From Phascolarctos cinereus (Eukaryota; Chordata; Mammalia; Diprotodontia; Phascolarctidae): DNA of 64,000 nucleotides. Numbering within the stretch: the stretch's first letter is position 1; every line of letters begins with the position of its first letter. The position numbers and the translations under genes were made by a program. The DNA is taken from positions 6,797,001-6,861,000 of the forward strand of contig NW_018343964.1 of assembly GCF_002099425.1 (NCBI RefSeq). Reading direction: 5' to 3'. Positions 1-59,121 of this stretch are shown here, piece by piece. The notes beneath the pieces were generated by a model. That model was not told the origin of the DNA and did no database searches. It saw only the letters and a list, made by a program, of their open reading frames with translations.

Positions 1-1394
1 AGGGGGGATATCCTGTGATAATATTGCTGACTCATATTGAGCTTGTAATCCACTAAAACTCCCAGAACTTCTTCAAACTGCCATCTAACCAAGCCTCTCC
101 TCTTGTATACTTAAGAAATTAATTGTTTGAAACCAGGCATAAGATTTATATTTATCCCTATTAACTTTTATTAGATTCAACCCAAAACTCTAGCCTTTCC
201 AGTATCTGTTTGGATCCTCCTCATTGCCATCACCCAGTCATCTGAAAATTTAGTGGCTGCATATTAAAGGAAAAGGGATTCTGAGAAGTTCTAGAAGTAA
301 GAAAGGCATGAATTCCAAGTATGGGAACTAGGTGAAAAGCCAGGAAATGAGAAATGAACTGAGGTCATTAGACTGTGAGCTCCTGGAGGGCAGGGACTGT
401 CTTGCAACATGCCGCATTTTGTTCTTATCCAAGTCACAGATAAAAGTTTTCCCAGGAACTGAAATCAGTCTCAACAGTTTATAATTTACACTCTTCCCTT
501 TTCTGAAAACCAGGACATTTACCCTTCTCCAGACCTACAGTACTACTTTTCATGCTCTTCCAAAGAGCCCAGATAATAGCTTAGCAGTCACACCTGACAA
601 TTCCCTCAGTTCCCCATCATGCCTTCTAATTTGTATTAGTGAAATGAGCATTCTTCCAGCCAGAGGTTTTCTTCACCTGGGTATTCCCTCTACTACATAT
701 ACACACATACACATACAGTCTTTATCCCTATAAACTATATGCCTAGACAAAATAGTAAGAGCCTATAAATTGATTTTAATATGATGTCATAATCCTTATT
801 TTTAGCACCACAAATTACAAGGTAAAGGAATACTTTCATGTGAAGCATAGGGGTGAGAAGGGATTTTCATAGACATGTTTGAGGAAAAGACTTGACACTG
901 AACTCCGTTTTCTGATTTGCTTGTTTCATTCTGTAAAGGTAATCAACAGGGGATGAATCTGGGGTATAGTCAAAAGAGTGTGGAACTGCAAGTCAGGATG
1001 GGAAGACAGGACTGGGTTCCAGTCCTCAAGGTTACCAATGAGCAGTTATGTGACCTTGGGGCACATGGCTTAATCTCTCTGGATCTTGGTAGTATGAAAG
1101 GCTCAAAGGGGATCACCGAGTCCTACCCCAGACAAATCCAAGAGCAAATAGATACTCTTACAATCTTTTACTTGGGTATTAACTCTGTTAGCAATTTTTG
1201 TCCTGTCATCTCCAGTGCAAAGAAAACAAGCAAATTAAGAACTGGGTCACTTGCCTTCTCTTGGTTTCCAATATCATCCCATCCACCCCAAGTGGTACTA
1301 TCTTTAATTATCCTTTCTCCCTAAATACAAAAAAAAAAAATCCCTTTTTGTTATCCTTAGCTTTTCTTGTCAATTTCAGTTCATTCTGAGTTTT
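1..1394. other. Downstream flank, no gene seen
   Basis: No coding exon recognised. A short L2-like scrap (minisegment GACTGTGAGCTCCTGGAGGG at about 370) and a diverged MIR-like SINE on plus (about 970-1105) are the only assignable parts. Short open frames here have no recognisable product. Confidence 0.5.
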
Positions 1395-2215
1395 GGTCAG
1401 TCATTAAGCATCAATTAAGTGCTTACTATGAGCCAGGAAATGTGCTAAGTGCCAGAGACACAAAGAAAGGCAAAAGACTATCCCTGCCCTCAACAAGCAG
1501 ACATTCTAATAGAGGGAAAATGAAAATAACTAGGTACCTACAAGATATATGCAGAGATGAAGATAAGGGGAGAGGGGAAGGCATTAACAGCTGGGGAGAT
1601 TAGGAAAGGCCTCTGTGCAGAAGGTGGGACTTGAGAGCTCAAGGAAGCCAGGGAAGCTAAGAGGTAAAAATGAGAGGCTGGAGATTCCAGGAACTGGAGG
1701 ACAGGAGATACCAATGCAAAGGCACAGAGTGGAGAGACAAAGTGTCATATTCAAGGAACTAGTGTAGTTAGAGAAGATGTGGAAGGAGTAAAGTGTAAGG
1801 CTGGAAAGGTAAGATGGCTCTAGGTTATCGAGTTTTAAATTTCGTATCTGATCTTGGAGTAAAAGGGAGTCACTGGAGCTCATTGAGCTGAAGGTAGGGG
1901 AGCGACTTGGTCAAGCTTATGCTTTAAGAAAATCACCTTGGCAGTTGAGTGGAAAATGGAATGAAGTGGAGAGAAAAGAGGCAGGGATACCAGTTAGCCT
2001 CTTGCAGTAGCCCAGGTGAGAGGTGATGACGGCCTGAACTATGGTTTATGAATGGAGAAAAAGGGGTATACATGAAAGTTATCAAGGTAAGGACACCAAA
2101 ATTCAGCAATAGATTGGATATGTACTGAGTGATGAGTCAAGGACGACATCGAGGTTATAAGCCTGGGTAACAGAAGTAACAGAATTTGGAAAGGTGGGAA
2201 GATATTGGGGGGAGC
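1395..2215 (-). mobile_element. LINE L2, 3' part
   Basis: Read on minus it follows the L2 3' end. The plus strand shows the tail complement (AAGTGCTTACTATGAGCCAG) and then the reverse of the ORF2 C-terminal region (GAGTCACTGGAGCTC, CTTGGCAGTTGAGTGG, TAGCCCAGGTGAGAGGTGAT). Heavily mutated, with no intact frame. Confidence 0.8.
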
Positions 2216-2932
2216 CATGTTTAGAGGACCACACCAACATTCTCAGCCATCTTTTATTAACTGCTCTTATTTCCCTCCTCTATGCATAGCTTTAAAGAAT
2301 CTGTGGTTGGTAAGTTCCCTGGGTCTTCACAATTTCATGGACTAAAGGATGGGAGGGGTAATGCCAATACCAGGTATCTGTTTTCTTAGAAGATTCATTA
2401 TAAATAATTTAGAGTAGGAAAGCTTCTGTATACAGTATATGACTATAATAGAAACTTCGATACTTTCTATTCATCCTTAAGACATTCACTGAGTTGGGCA
2501 ATATTCTAACCTGTAAAATGAAAACGGCCTGAGATGAAGTCTTAAATGAATAGATATAAGATCAACATTTTGTGATTTACTTTATATTTTACTGATTCTG
2601 TTTACAACCTTCAACATTTTTAATTGCTTAATCTCTTAGAAACTCTTGCAACTCTGTTTCAAAAGGAGAACTGTGAAAGAAAGAAAACTAAAATTACTTT
2701 AAAAGATTTGTGATTTCATCAACATAGTTAATTCTCACCAGTGAGACACATTGAAGGTCCATCCATGCCTACATATCCCTGTGTGACTTTCATCCATATC
2801 TTCTAAATTCTCCATAACAAGTAATCCCAACCTGTTAGGGGCCTCTTCTCATTGTCTCTCTAGATTAGAACCACAACTGAGGCACAATTGACCTGTATAG
2901 ATGTATAGTAGATGAATATATTACATGTGCTA

Positions 2933-3190
2933 TTTTTGTTGTTGTTCAATCATTTTCAGTCATGTCCAACTCTTCGTGACCCCATGTGGGATTTTTTTGG
3001 CAAAAATAATGGAGTAGTTTGTCCTTTCCTTCTCCAGCTCATTTTACAGAGGAGGAAATGAGGCAGACAGGGTTAGGTGACTTGCCCAAGGTCACACAGG
3101 TAGCATCTGAGGATGGATTTGAACTTAGGAAGATGGGTCTTCCTGACTTTGGGCCCAGCACTCTATCCACTGTGCCACCTAGCCACCCCA
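2933..3190 (-). mobile_element. Marsupial CORE-SINE with long tail
   Basis: Reverse copy. It runs from the tail complement (TTGTTGTTGTTCAATCATTT) through the MIR-like core (GACTTGCCCAAGGTCACACA) to the head complement (CACTGTGCCACCTAGCCACC). Nearly full length, about 255 bp. Confidence 0.85.
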
Positions 3191-3481
3191 ACAACAAAAG
3201 TCCTCCATTGCCTTCTTAACTAATAAACATTTCCATCTGTTTTACTATGTTATACATACATATATGTTTTACTACCCCTTCCATTTATAATCAGAAATGT
3301 TAAAGAACCAAGTATTTTTAGACAGTTCTGCACAGCTGACGTTTTTGCTGAAGATACCATGGCATGCGAGCGCATAAGGAATCAAAGCTTAGATTACTAT
3401 AGTTAATACAATTGTGACATTTTAACATTCTAATTCCTTGAAAATTGGTAATCTAGGTATAACAAAAGTGTTAAAATCTTT

Positions 3482-3556
3482 CTGACACTTACTGGCTAGG
3501 TGACCATGGGTAAATTGTTCTCTTAGCCCCAGTTCTCTCATCTCTAAAACGGAATT
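3482..3556 (+). mobile_element. MIR-type SINE core fragment
   Basis: Contains CTGACACTTACTGGCTAGGT and CTCATCTCTAAAACGG, the MIR core and its right flank. It breaks off where the LTR-like repeat at 3566 begins. Confidence 0.6.
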
Positions 3557-3565
3557 TATTTTTTC

Positions 3566-3660
3566 AGCCGAAGACAATGTTGATTAAAGATCAACCATAT
3601 AGGCCAGACTCTTGAGGAATATGAATGTTAGTGAGCAATTGGCTAGATTTTATGAATCTG
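3566..3660 (-). mobile_element. LTR-like repeat fragment, copy A
   Basis: About 95 bp similar to 7858-7955, in the same orientation (shared TTGGCTAGATTTTA and CCAGACTCTT). The right copy carries a minus-strand AATAAA. It fits a degraded endogenous-retrovirus LTR fragment. Family not identified; old. Confidence 0.35.
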
Positions 3661-4319
3661 AGCACCTTATTAGAGACAAGATGGACCTTATATACAGAAA
3701 GACTATTGGAGGGATCTAGGAGAGGTCAAGTAGTTTGGGATGACTAGAGGAGGGGTCTAAGGAGGATCTGTATAGGATTGGCCAGTAAGCTGGGGTGAAT
3801 GGAAAGCCAAGTACCAGGCCAAGAGAGAATGAAGTCTAGACAGGATTAAGGGTAGGAAGTGGCCAGGGGCAATTGGTAGGTAATAGAACAGAATTGGGAG
3901 ATTGGGTGCAGCCACAGTGAAAAGCCAGGTGATTTGGCCAGGTGGGAAAGTCTAGGGTTTCTCCTTTTTGTGGTCCAGATCCCAGAGACATGGTCTTTTC
4001 CTTTTAGGGGTTCATATCCCACCCCCATCATTCCCCCCTCAAGGAAATGGGATCTAAATTCTTTTGGGGTAAGGGACAAAGGTCTTGGCTTCTGAAATTG
4101 CTTCTTGCTGGCAAGGGGCATAGAGCTATCCCTTCCTCGTCCCAAAAAAGCTGACTGGAACTGAGCACAAGCTGCATCCAGGGACAATGGGGGGACACTG
4201 GCTGGTACTCACTGTTTGCTACCAACTGTGGGTGAATGGTCTGTAGTCTGGAAGACACAAACGTGACAGAAAAGATGGCAGAGGCCAGATGTAGAGAGAA
4301 GTAAAAGTACAAGAGCTTT
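3661..4319. other. Unassigned sequence, possibly ancient LTR-element interior
   Basis: Lies between an LTR-like repeat and the L1 insertion and resumes at 6002. No recognisable protein. A minus-strand AATAAA (4321-4316) followed by a possible LTR end near 4232 hints at a second LTR relic. Weak. Confidence 0.25.
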
Positions 4320-4510
4320 ATTAAAATCACTTACATTTGAGTCCGCTTTCTGGGAGCCAAGATGGCGGAGTGAAAAGGTAGTCGCTCTCACTCTCCCCTA
4401 TCAACCTCTGAAAACCCAGAAAATATCACCCCAGAAAAAAAAAATAAACCCTTGATCACCTGAACTAGAAGAAAGACAAGGAGCTGCAGTGCAGCAGCCC
4501 AGCAAACAGG

Positions 4511-5040
4511 TCTCCTAGTACCTCAGCAAAAACAAGGGGCCCCAGGCGGATAAGTACCCTGCGGCATTCATCTGAAAGGAGGTGAAGAAAACAACCTAAA
4601 GGCTTCCTAAAGCCCCGACCTTGCTGATTCCAACCCAACACCAGGTGAGCTGTAGGAGCCCTGAAGCCCCCAATTGTGAAGAGATCCTGAAGCCCAGGTG
4701 GTAGAGCAGGCAAACACCAACACCTGGACCTCCGAGTGCCTCAGTGAGGGCAGGGGAACGGTGGAAACCAGCTCAGAAAACCACCAGGTCTCGGCATCCA
4801 CGCAAAGGAATCTCCCAGTGCATTAGCAGAAAAGGGAGACAACACTGCAGGGGCCCCAGGCAGATAAACATCCTGCAGCAGCCATCTAAAAGGAGCTGAA
4901 GAAAGCTAAAGGAAAGGAAAAGCAGGCAACCTAGAATTGCCTGAAAGTTCCAGCCTTGCTGATTCCAGCCCAACACGAGGTAAGCTGCCAGAAACCTACA
5001 GCCTCCAATTCCCAGCATAAGAGGCCCCAGAACGCAAAGC
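4511..5040 (+). repeat. Two tandem repeats in the L1 5' UTR
   Basis: Unit 1 (about 4511-4790) and unit 2 (about 4812-5040) share GGGGCCCCAGGC, GATAA, CTTGCTGATTCCA and CCCAACAC in the same order. Together they resemble the promoter monomers known from some mammalian L1 families. Confidence 0.7.
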
Positions 5041-5145
5041 CAGTGACCAAGACCTAGGCTCCCAACACAAGAAGCTTGGGTCAGTACCCTCTGTCCCCAG
5101 CAGGAGAGCTCAATCTCTTTAAAGGCCAGGGAATAAAGAAACACC

Positions 5146-5977
5146 ATGAGTAAAAAGAAATGTACCATAGATTCATATTATGAGAAGAGTGAAGATCAAG
5201 ACAGAAATTCTGAAGAGGACAACATTGTCAACAAACCCACATCTGCAACAACAAAAGGGAATATGAACTGGTCTGAAGCCCAAAAAGCCTTCTTAGAAGA
5301 GCTCAAGAAGGATTTTAATAGTCAAATGAGAGAGGTAAAAGAGTCCTTCAAAAATACAATTGGCCAGTTGGAAAAAAAATACACTGAAGAAAACAAGTCC
5401 CTAAAAAACACAATTGGCCAATTGAAGAAGGAAGACAAAACTAACAGAAGAGTATGCTGAAGAAACAAGTCCCTAAAAAACACAATTGGCCAGTTGAAGA
5501 AGGAAGTACAAAAACTAACAGAAGAAAACAATCTGTTAAAAACTAGAATTGGACAAATGGAAACTAATGTCTCTATGAGAGAGCAAGAATCAGTCAAACA
5601 GAAACAAAAAAAAAAAAATAGATGAAAATGTAAAATACCTCATCAGTAAAACAACCGACCTGGAAAATCGACTCAGGAGAGACAATTTAAAAATTATTGG
5701 ACTACCTGAAAATCATGATGAAAAAAAGCCTGGACAGTATCTTTCAGGAAATCATAAAGGAAAACTGCCCAGAAGTCCTAGAACCAGAAGGGAAAATAAC
5801 CATAGAAAGAATCCACTGATCACCACCTGAAAGAGATCCCAAATTGACAACGCCAAGAAATATAATAGCAAAATTCCAAAATTACCAGATGAAAGAGAAG
5901 GTGCTGCAAGCAGCCAGAAAGAAAGAATTTAAATATCATGGAACCACAGTTAGGATTACACAGGACCTTGCAGCTTC
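5146..5977 (+). pseudogene. L1 ORF1p (RNA-binding chaperone), broken
   Basis: Starts MSKKKCTIDSYYEKSEDQDR, then a lysine- and glutamate-rich coiled coil with repeated NTIGQL units. A stop at 5458-5460 ends the first frame after 104 codons, where a 72-bp repeat of the coiled coil is out of step by two bases. RRM-domain sequence follows in other frames (LRRDNLKIIGLPENHDEK near 5670). The C-terminal domain at 5844-5977 (IIAKFQNYQMKEKVLQAARK, VRITQDLAASTL) is the last L1 sequence. Cannot encode a full ORF1p. Confidence 0.85.
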
Positions 5978-6001
5978 TACATTAAAATCACTTACATTTG
6001 A

Positions 6002-7780
6002 TTTACAGAATTATCTGATCTTGTTACTTTTTCTAAAGTTTAAGTAACACTTTTGCTTGCATAAGTTTTCCACCCCTGGGTTCAATAGCTATACAAATGA
6101 ATTTGCCAGAGGCTTTCACTTCAATTATCACTGAAATTCTCCTCCCCAAACCAAACTGAAGATGTTTCTGATTTAATTTCAGTTGTTTGGGGGTATTGAA
6201 TGACTACACATTCAGGTTAAAACAAGATCTCACACACTTGCGTTGATCTTTTACTGACTACTTGTTCTGATTATAGAAATTTGCCATAAAGATAAAGCAG
6301 GGACAAGATTTAGGGCCCAAATATGACAGGATAAAACATCCTTAGCTTTATTTGGATTCAGACAATTCAGTTTTCCAATCATGTAGTATCAAATCCACCT
6401 CATAGCCAGACTCAGGGAATAGCCAGGCAGGTAACATTCCTTTTCAAAGGAACCTAATGGGGAAACTGAGCCAGGAGGATCCCATCTTAGACTGAGGCTA
6501 AAACTGTCCTCTCAAGCTTTTCCCGATGTGACTTCCCACCAGTATCACATTCTCTGAGTAGCTTGTGGCATTTCTCTCAGATGGTGGATTATTGATTATC
6601 AATGGATTATTATGATCCATCACATTCGACAACTCAAAATAAAATCCCATGAGCAAAAATTTTACCTCAAACAGCAAGTTTCACTAATCACAGCTTAGGA
6701 AAAACCGTTTGCAGGATTTACATCTCAAATTTATATTTGTCCTGATGTAAAAAGTCAATCTTTAGAGATTATATTTCTATACAGACAAAACCCAAACAAG
6801 CTTTTGGGCAAGTTTATACATTAAAACAATAACCAACAATAGCCAAATTGTTTTAGCTATAAGCAAATTATGAAAAGTTGCTTGACATAACTGATAGAAA
6901 AAGTTCACCAATTTGAAACTTTGAAACAAACCCATTACCCATCAAGTGACTTCAATTTTGTTAAATGCATTTCCAAATTATTTTACAGAGAATCAAGATC
7001 TCATCATTAACAGTTAAAACTACAACTTTAAAAGCGAATGCTTACCCAAGTTTGGAGGCTAGCTTCTTGACCTTGAGCAGGATGTGCTGAACCTGGGTGA
7101 TTCTTCTAGGCAAAGGTTGCCCCAGGGCCCAAGGCCATTGCCAGTGGGGCCCATACTATAGAAGGCAAATTCAGAGGTGGGAGGAAGAGGGTAAAATTCT
7201 CTTCTCCTATGAGAGGGATTAACAGATACCCTCTTGACTCAAGGGAAGCGAGGAGGAGAAGGGAGTGAACAGGGTAAGGGAAGGGAGTAGGAGAAGAGAG
7301 AGAGCAGGGTTGTAAGGGGTTGTTTCGAAACTCCTTAACAATCAATCACAAAACCTCCAGAATCTGCTAAAATGTTTTTAGCTGTTCTAACTTTTCCCTA
7401 TAGCCTCCATGAAGGACGATCCAGGGGTGTAGAGGAATGGAGTAAGTAAGACTGAGGGAACCACAAAGCACCTGCAGTTTTTCCAGTTCCCTAGCCTGAG
7501 AGAACTGACAGAATTGGGCATACGCTTCCAGATATGGCATCCATCCTTGTCCTCTCTGCTGCAGGTGTACCCAGGTCTGTGGCCTCAAACTGAACCAGTG
7601 GACCAAGAGTGTGGGAGCATTAGGCCGAGTATGAGACAGCCTTGTAATTGTCTACCTGAAAAGCACATCCAAACCCTCCTAGGTGCCCAACTGCAGGGCA
7701 AGGGGAAGCTTACATACCTTCCAGTCTTGGCTGGAGAAGAGCTTGGGATTAGGCAGCTTGCCCATCAAGGCCACCACTAT
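6002..7780. other. Unassigned, possibly degraded LTR-element interior
   Basis: No gene or known SINE/LINE recognised. It continues the sequence interrupted by the L1 and leads to an LTR-like end at 7782. Minus-strand open frames at 7106-7345 and 7367-7606 have no product I recognise. Confidence 0.25.
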
Positions 7781-7781
7781 G

Positions 7782-7960
7782 TTAAGGTTTAGGGGTGCTG
7801 GGACCTCAAAATCATGACATACAGGTCCTGCCCAAATGAATTCGACCCAAGCCTTCTCTCAGCCAAAGACAAGATTTATTAAACATCAGCCATACAAGCC
7901 AGACTCTTAAGGAATCCAAATGTTAGTGAGCGTTTGGCTAGATTTTAAGAATCTGAGCCA
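7782..7960 (-). mobile_element. LTR-like repeat fragment, copy B
   Basis: On minus it carries AATAAA (7880-7875) and ends ...CCTTAACA. About 95 bp repeats 3566-3660. It looks like the polyadenylation end of an old endogenous retrovirus LTR in minus orientation. Family unknown. Confidence 0.4.
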
Positions 7961-8003
7961 GAAATATTTCTACATGTAGAAGGTAGGTACTGCATTGACA
8001 TCA

Positions 8004-8245
8004 TGTTGTTGTTCAGTCATATCCAACTCTTTATGACACCATTTGGGGTTTTCTTGGCAAAGATAATGGAGCGGTTTGCCATTTCTTTCTCCTGTTCATT
8101 TTACAGATGAGAAAACTGAGGCAAAAGAGGTTAAGCGACTTGCCCAGGGTCACATAGGTAATAAATGTCTGAGGCTGGATTTTAACTCAGGAAGATGAGT
8201 CTTCCTGACTTCAGGACTGGTACTTTATCCACTGTGCTACCTAGC
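8004..8245 (-). mobile_element. Marsupial CORE-SINE with long tail
   Basis: Reverse copy from TTGTTGTTCAGTCATATCC to CACTGTGCTACCTAGCTG, near full length. It seems to sit at the edge of another SINE tail (8250-8330). Confidence 0.85.
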
Positions 8246-8249
8246 TGAT

Positions 8250-8330
8250 AGAATTGTGGTAAAACTCAAATGATCTAAAGTACTTAGCAAACCTTAAAAG
8301 CACTACATAAATACCCGTTATTGTCATTAT
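8250..8330 (+). mobile_element. 3' tail of a second CORE-SINE
   Basis: Reads AAGTACTTAGCAAACCTTAA then CACTACATAAATACCCGTTA, the tail of the form that ends with a small internal AT-rich motif. Only the tail is present. Confidence 0.6.
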
Positions 8331-8837
8331 CCCATTGCCTAACTGCTCTGGATGAAGAGGAGTAGGTTGTGTACATGCACACATGTAAACATGTGTTTGT
8401 GCCATGATTTGAATATTTTATAACATGCTCTTTTTCTTTGCAAGTCAGCTCTTAAAAGAATTTTACAAGTTTGTATTAAAGTAACTGATCGTTTCTAAGT
8501 TATTCTACGGGTTGTGCATTTGTGGTAATTAATTATCTTGACCTATGATTTGTTGAAATGAAAAATCTCATCTAGGATTTCTGTCTGGTTACAAACTCAA
8601 AAGTAGACTCTTATCTCTACCCTATTCAACTTAGAAAAAAGGCCACGTTTAAAGAGAAAAATGCCTGTCAACCTGTCAAAAGCATTATAGCCTAATCTCC
8701 CACTTCTCAATAACTCAAAATATATTCTTTGCACCTGTATCCTAACCTTGCTCACCATCATTCAAAACACAGTTCCAGATGCTGACAATGCTAGCTAGAT
8801 AAGTCTACCTTCAAATACAGGTTTTGTATTGTTTTAC

Positions 8838-9030
8838 ACAGAGGAGGCATGATACAGTGGAAAGAACACTGCATGGAGAGTTGAGACCTGGAGTCAGTTT
8901 TGGCTCTGTCAATAATTTATTGGGTGCTTAGGCAAGTTACTTAGAATGTTCTAATAGATTTCCACATCTAGATGAGAAGGGTTGCTAATGTCTCCTTCTA
9001 GCTCTGGATAGCTGGCCTATCAGTGCCCAA
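8838..9030 (+). mobile_element. MIR-like SINE, diverged
   Basis: Shows the head-to-core order of a MIR-class SINE: CATGATACAGTGGAAAGAAC, CTGGAGTCAG, GGCAAGTTACTTAGAATG, CTCCTTCTAGCTCTGGA. Old and diverged. Confidence 0.65.
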
Positions 9031-9499
9031 ACTGAGGGATTCAGGGAGGAAAGAAGCAGAAATGAAAGCATTGTTTTAAAAATCCACATAAGACACTTAA
9101 AAACCCATGGACTGGTGTGTTTTCATACTAACGCTATACTTGTTTCCCTTTTATTATGCCATTCATTTTCAATTATACCAATCGACTTTCAAGTAATGAG
9201 AATCAAGAGGTCCTTAAAAAATGAGGCCTACTCAGTTATCTACTTGGAAGAGAATGCTTAGAGACATATCCAATTTTGCCAGCCTTCTTGACTTCCCTAG
9301 CCCTTATTTTCCATCACAGGACAGGTACTGACAGTATCAGTGTACAATAACAGGGTAGTTAGTAGGTAACACTTTTAAATCTCTAATGTTGTTCTTACTC
9401 AATCTTACTTCTTTTAGGCCCAATCTTTCCTCTCACGCCTGGGTCTTCAATAATCTGTAAGGCACTTCAAATCAACTGGCATAGAGCTTCTTTTCTATT

Positions 9500-10906
9500 C
9501 CAAAGGTTGCTCCTATTTTTATTATGATAAATCTTCAATGAACAGGTTTTTAAAGAACACATTCAAGACCAGGAAGTAGTTCTTAAAAATACACAAACTG
9601 AGTCATCCCATCACCAAAAGTTAGAAACAAATTATACAAGCCTACTTTATATACAAGCCACACTTAAGATTCTATTTTTCCAGAGAATAATAATCTCTGA
9701 TATTCTAACACTACCAGTAAAGATTTTGTTGCCTTCCTCTCCAGAACAAAGACACAATATGCAAAAGGATACTAAAAATATATGGTTCTTTTTAATCAGC
9801 TATTGATGATATAATAAAATAAAGGAATTTAAATGGCACCTAATTCAAACATTTAAAATATCCCATTTAATGTGTCCTTCTAATCTGAAACACAATATAG
9901 TTTAAGCCTAATCTTCAAAATAGTGCCCTTTTCCCCCAAGAGAACAGAAGTATATAGTCATCCAAAAATGATTTACATTTTGGGGAGGCTTGTCTGGTGC
10001 ATTTGGCAACATGTGATTTTATAGGCATAGTGGTAGGCACGATGTTGAAGAATAAGCCTACCAGATGGAAGAACAATGCTAAATCACAAAAAGCAAGGTA
10101 CATGATTCTGAGTTTTCTGAAATCACAAAGAATCAAACCCACCAAATATCAGACTAGTTCTTTAATTATTATAAATGAACTTTTTACAATATGCAGATTT
10201 GTGTGGGTAACTTTTTCCTTCTTGACCGATTAAATGTTCAAAGTACTAAGTAATTCACAGAAATCAAGTTGTCCATGCTGTCTGTACAAATTAAAGAATC
10301 TGTGCATGCCCCCCAATTCAATCTGGCAATGGTCTCTGGACAAAAGAAACAGCTCACAATTTAAATGGAATTTACAGCATTACAAAAATTAACCAGAACT
10401 TTCTTCCTTTAATCATTTACTCTAACAGCAAAGATTACAATGACAGAATTTGAATGATCAGAATGTAAAAGTATTTGTGCAAAATTGCATTAATTGTTCT
10501 TACCATCTAAGATTTGTGGATAACACCAATGACAGCACAGAGACAATGATGAAAATTAAGTACATTTGAAGGGGCTCTCTACATTAGATTTCTTAAAATG
10601 TGGACTATATTATGACTAAACATTAAAAGAAAATGTGGCACCATGAGCAGCAGGAGCAAAAACAATCTGGCAGTTATGCCAGCTAAAGAAAGCTGACACT
10701 GGAATATGCCAAAGGTTCTTTCCACAGCAGCCACTGATCCTAAAATCTGAAAACAACGGTAGGACATATTTCCATTCAGTGTCCATATCCTTGGCTTTGC
10801 AGATTGAAAATAAAATGTTTAAGAATAAGCAGTCTTTTTCCTTCTTTTTCATTTCTTCCTTTCTTCCAGGAGGGAGGAGTGTGCTTCTTTCCTGCACTGG
10901 CAGTCT
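9500..10906 (-). other. ADSS2: Probable ADSS2 3' UTR
   Basis: Downstream of the stop there is AT-rich, repeat-poor sequence, in contrast with the repeat-dense introns. On the minus strand the only canonical AATAAA seen lies at 9523-9518. ATTAAA variants lie at 10413-10408, 10166-10161 and 9796-9791. A UTR of about 1.4 kb would suit ADSS2. The 3' end is not proven. Confidence 0.55.
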
Positions 10907-58588
<47,682 letters not shown>

Positions 58589-58938
58589 GGCTGTCGCAGA
58601 GGGGCACGCAGGGGAGGCGACACACGACAAGTGAACGCGGCTCCCCAGCGGATGCCGCCGCACATGCGGAGGGGAAAAGAAGCCCGAGGACGGTCCCCGC
58701 CCCTCGTCCGGGGCGGCCACCACCCCGCGGCCCGACCCCGCCCCGCTTCCCTCCTCCTCCCCCTCAACGGGGAGCCATGACTGGCCCGCGCCGGACGGCC
58801 AGCGGCCCGAGGGGGGGCAGAGGGCGGGGGCAACCGCCGCCTCCAGCCGGGACGCGGCGCCCTGCCCCGCCTCGCGCTCCGATGATTGCGAGATCCAAGA
58901 GGCGCAGGGGCGGAGCTTGGAGCGCGTTCCGCGACCCT

Positions 58939-58984
58939 CGCTCCTCCCTCCTCCCTTCCTCCTCCTCCCTTCCTCCTCCTCCCT
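58939..58984. repeat. Polypyrimidine / polypurine tract in the promoter
   Basis: The plus strand is almost entirely C and T, with CCTTCCTCCTCCT repeated in tandem. It is a purine run on the ADSS2 sense strand, upstream of the ATG. Such tracts can bind SP/KLF-type factors or adopt non-B structure; neither is shown. Confidence 0.7.
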
Positions 58985-59121
58985 GCGCCGGCGTCCGAGA
59001 CCGCGCCCAGCTTTGCAGACCGGAGAGGTGCTGGACGGATGCCCCAACGAACGGACCACTCCCGGCGTGCAATGCACAAGGGTCGCGCGCTGCATCCCGT
59101 TGCAGTCGGGCCCCTCCGTGA

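Larger units (their letters stand above)
4320..6001 (+). mobile_element. LINE-1 with intact 5' end, cut short inside ORF1, flanked by a 21-bp TSD
   Basis: The body (4341-5980) begins GCTTTCTGGGAGCCAAGATGG, shortened here to CTTTCTGGGAGCCAAGATGG, the usual start of the marsupial L1 5' UTR. It continues through two 5' UTR repeats and ORF1 and stops in the ORF1 C-terminal domain. There is no ORF2, 3' UTR or poly(A). Identical 21-bp direct repeats starting ATTAAAATCA lie at 4320-4340 and 5981-6001, immediately beside the body. Confidence 0.9.

Noticed and set aside
3019-3219. Open frame PAHFTEEEMRQTGLGDLPKV
   Set aside because: It is a translation of the reversed CORE-SINE at 2933-3190; the same peptide pattern arises at other SINE copies.
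7106-7606. Minus-strand open frames that might belong to a retroviral gag
   Set aside because: No recognisable motif; assigning them would be guesswork on a decayed element.
1-9500. Search for a downstream gene (C1orf100 in human order)
   Set aside because: No recognisable exon; the region is repeats and unassigned sequence.
10616-10897. 93-codon minus frame just after the ADSS2 stop
   Set aside because: Lies in the 3' UTR; no homology and no conserved features visible.
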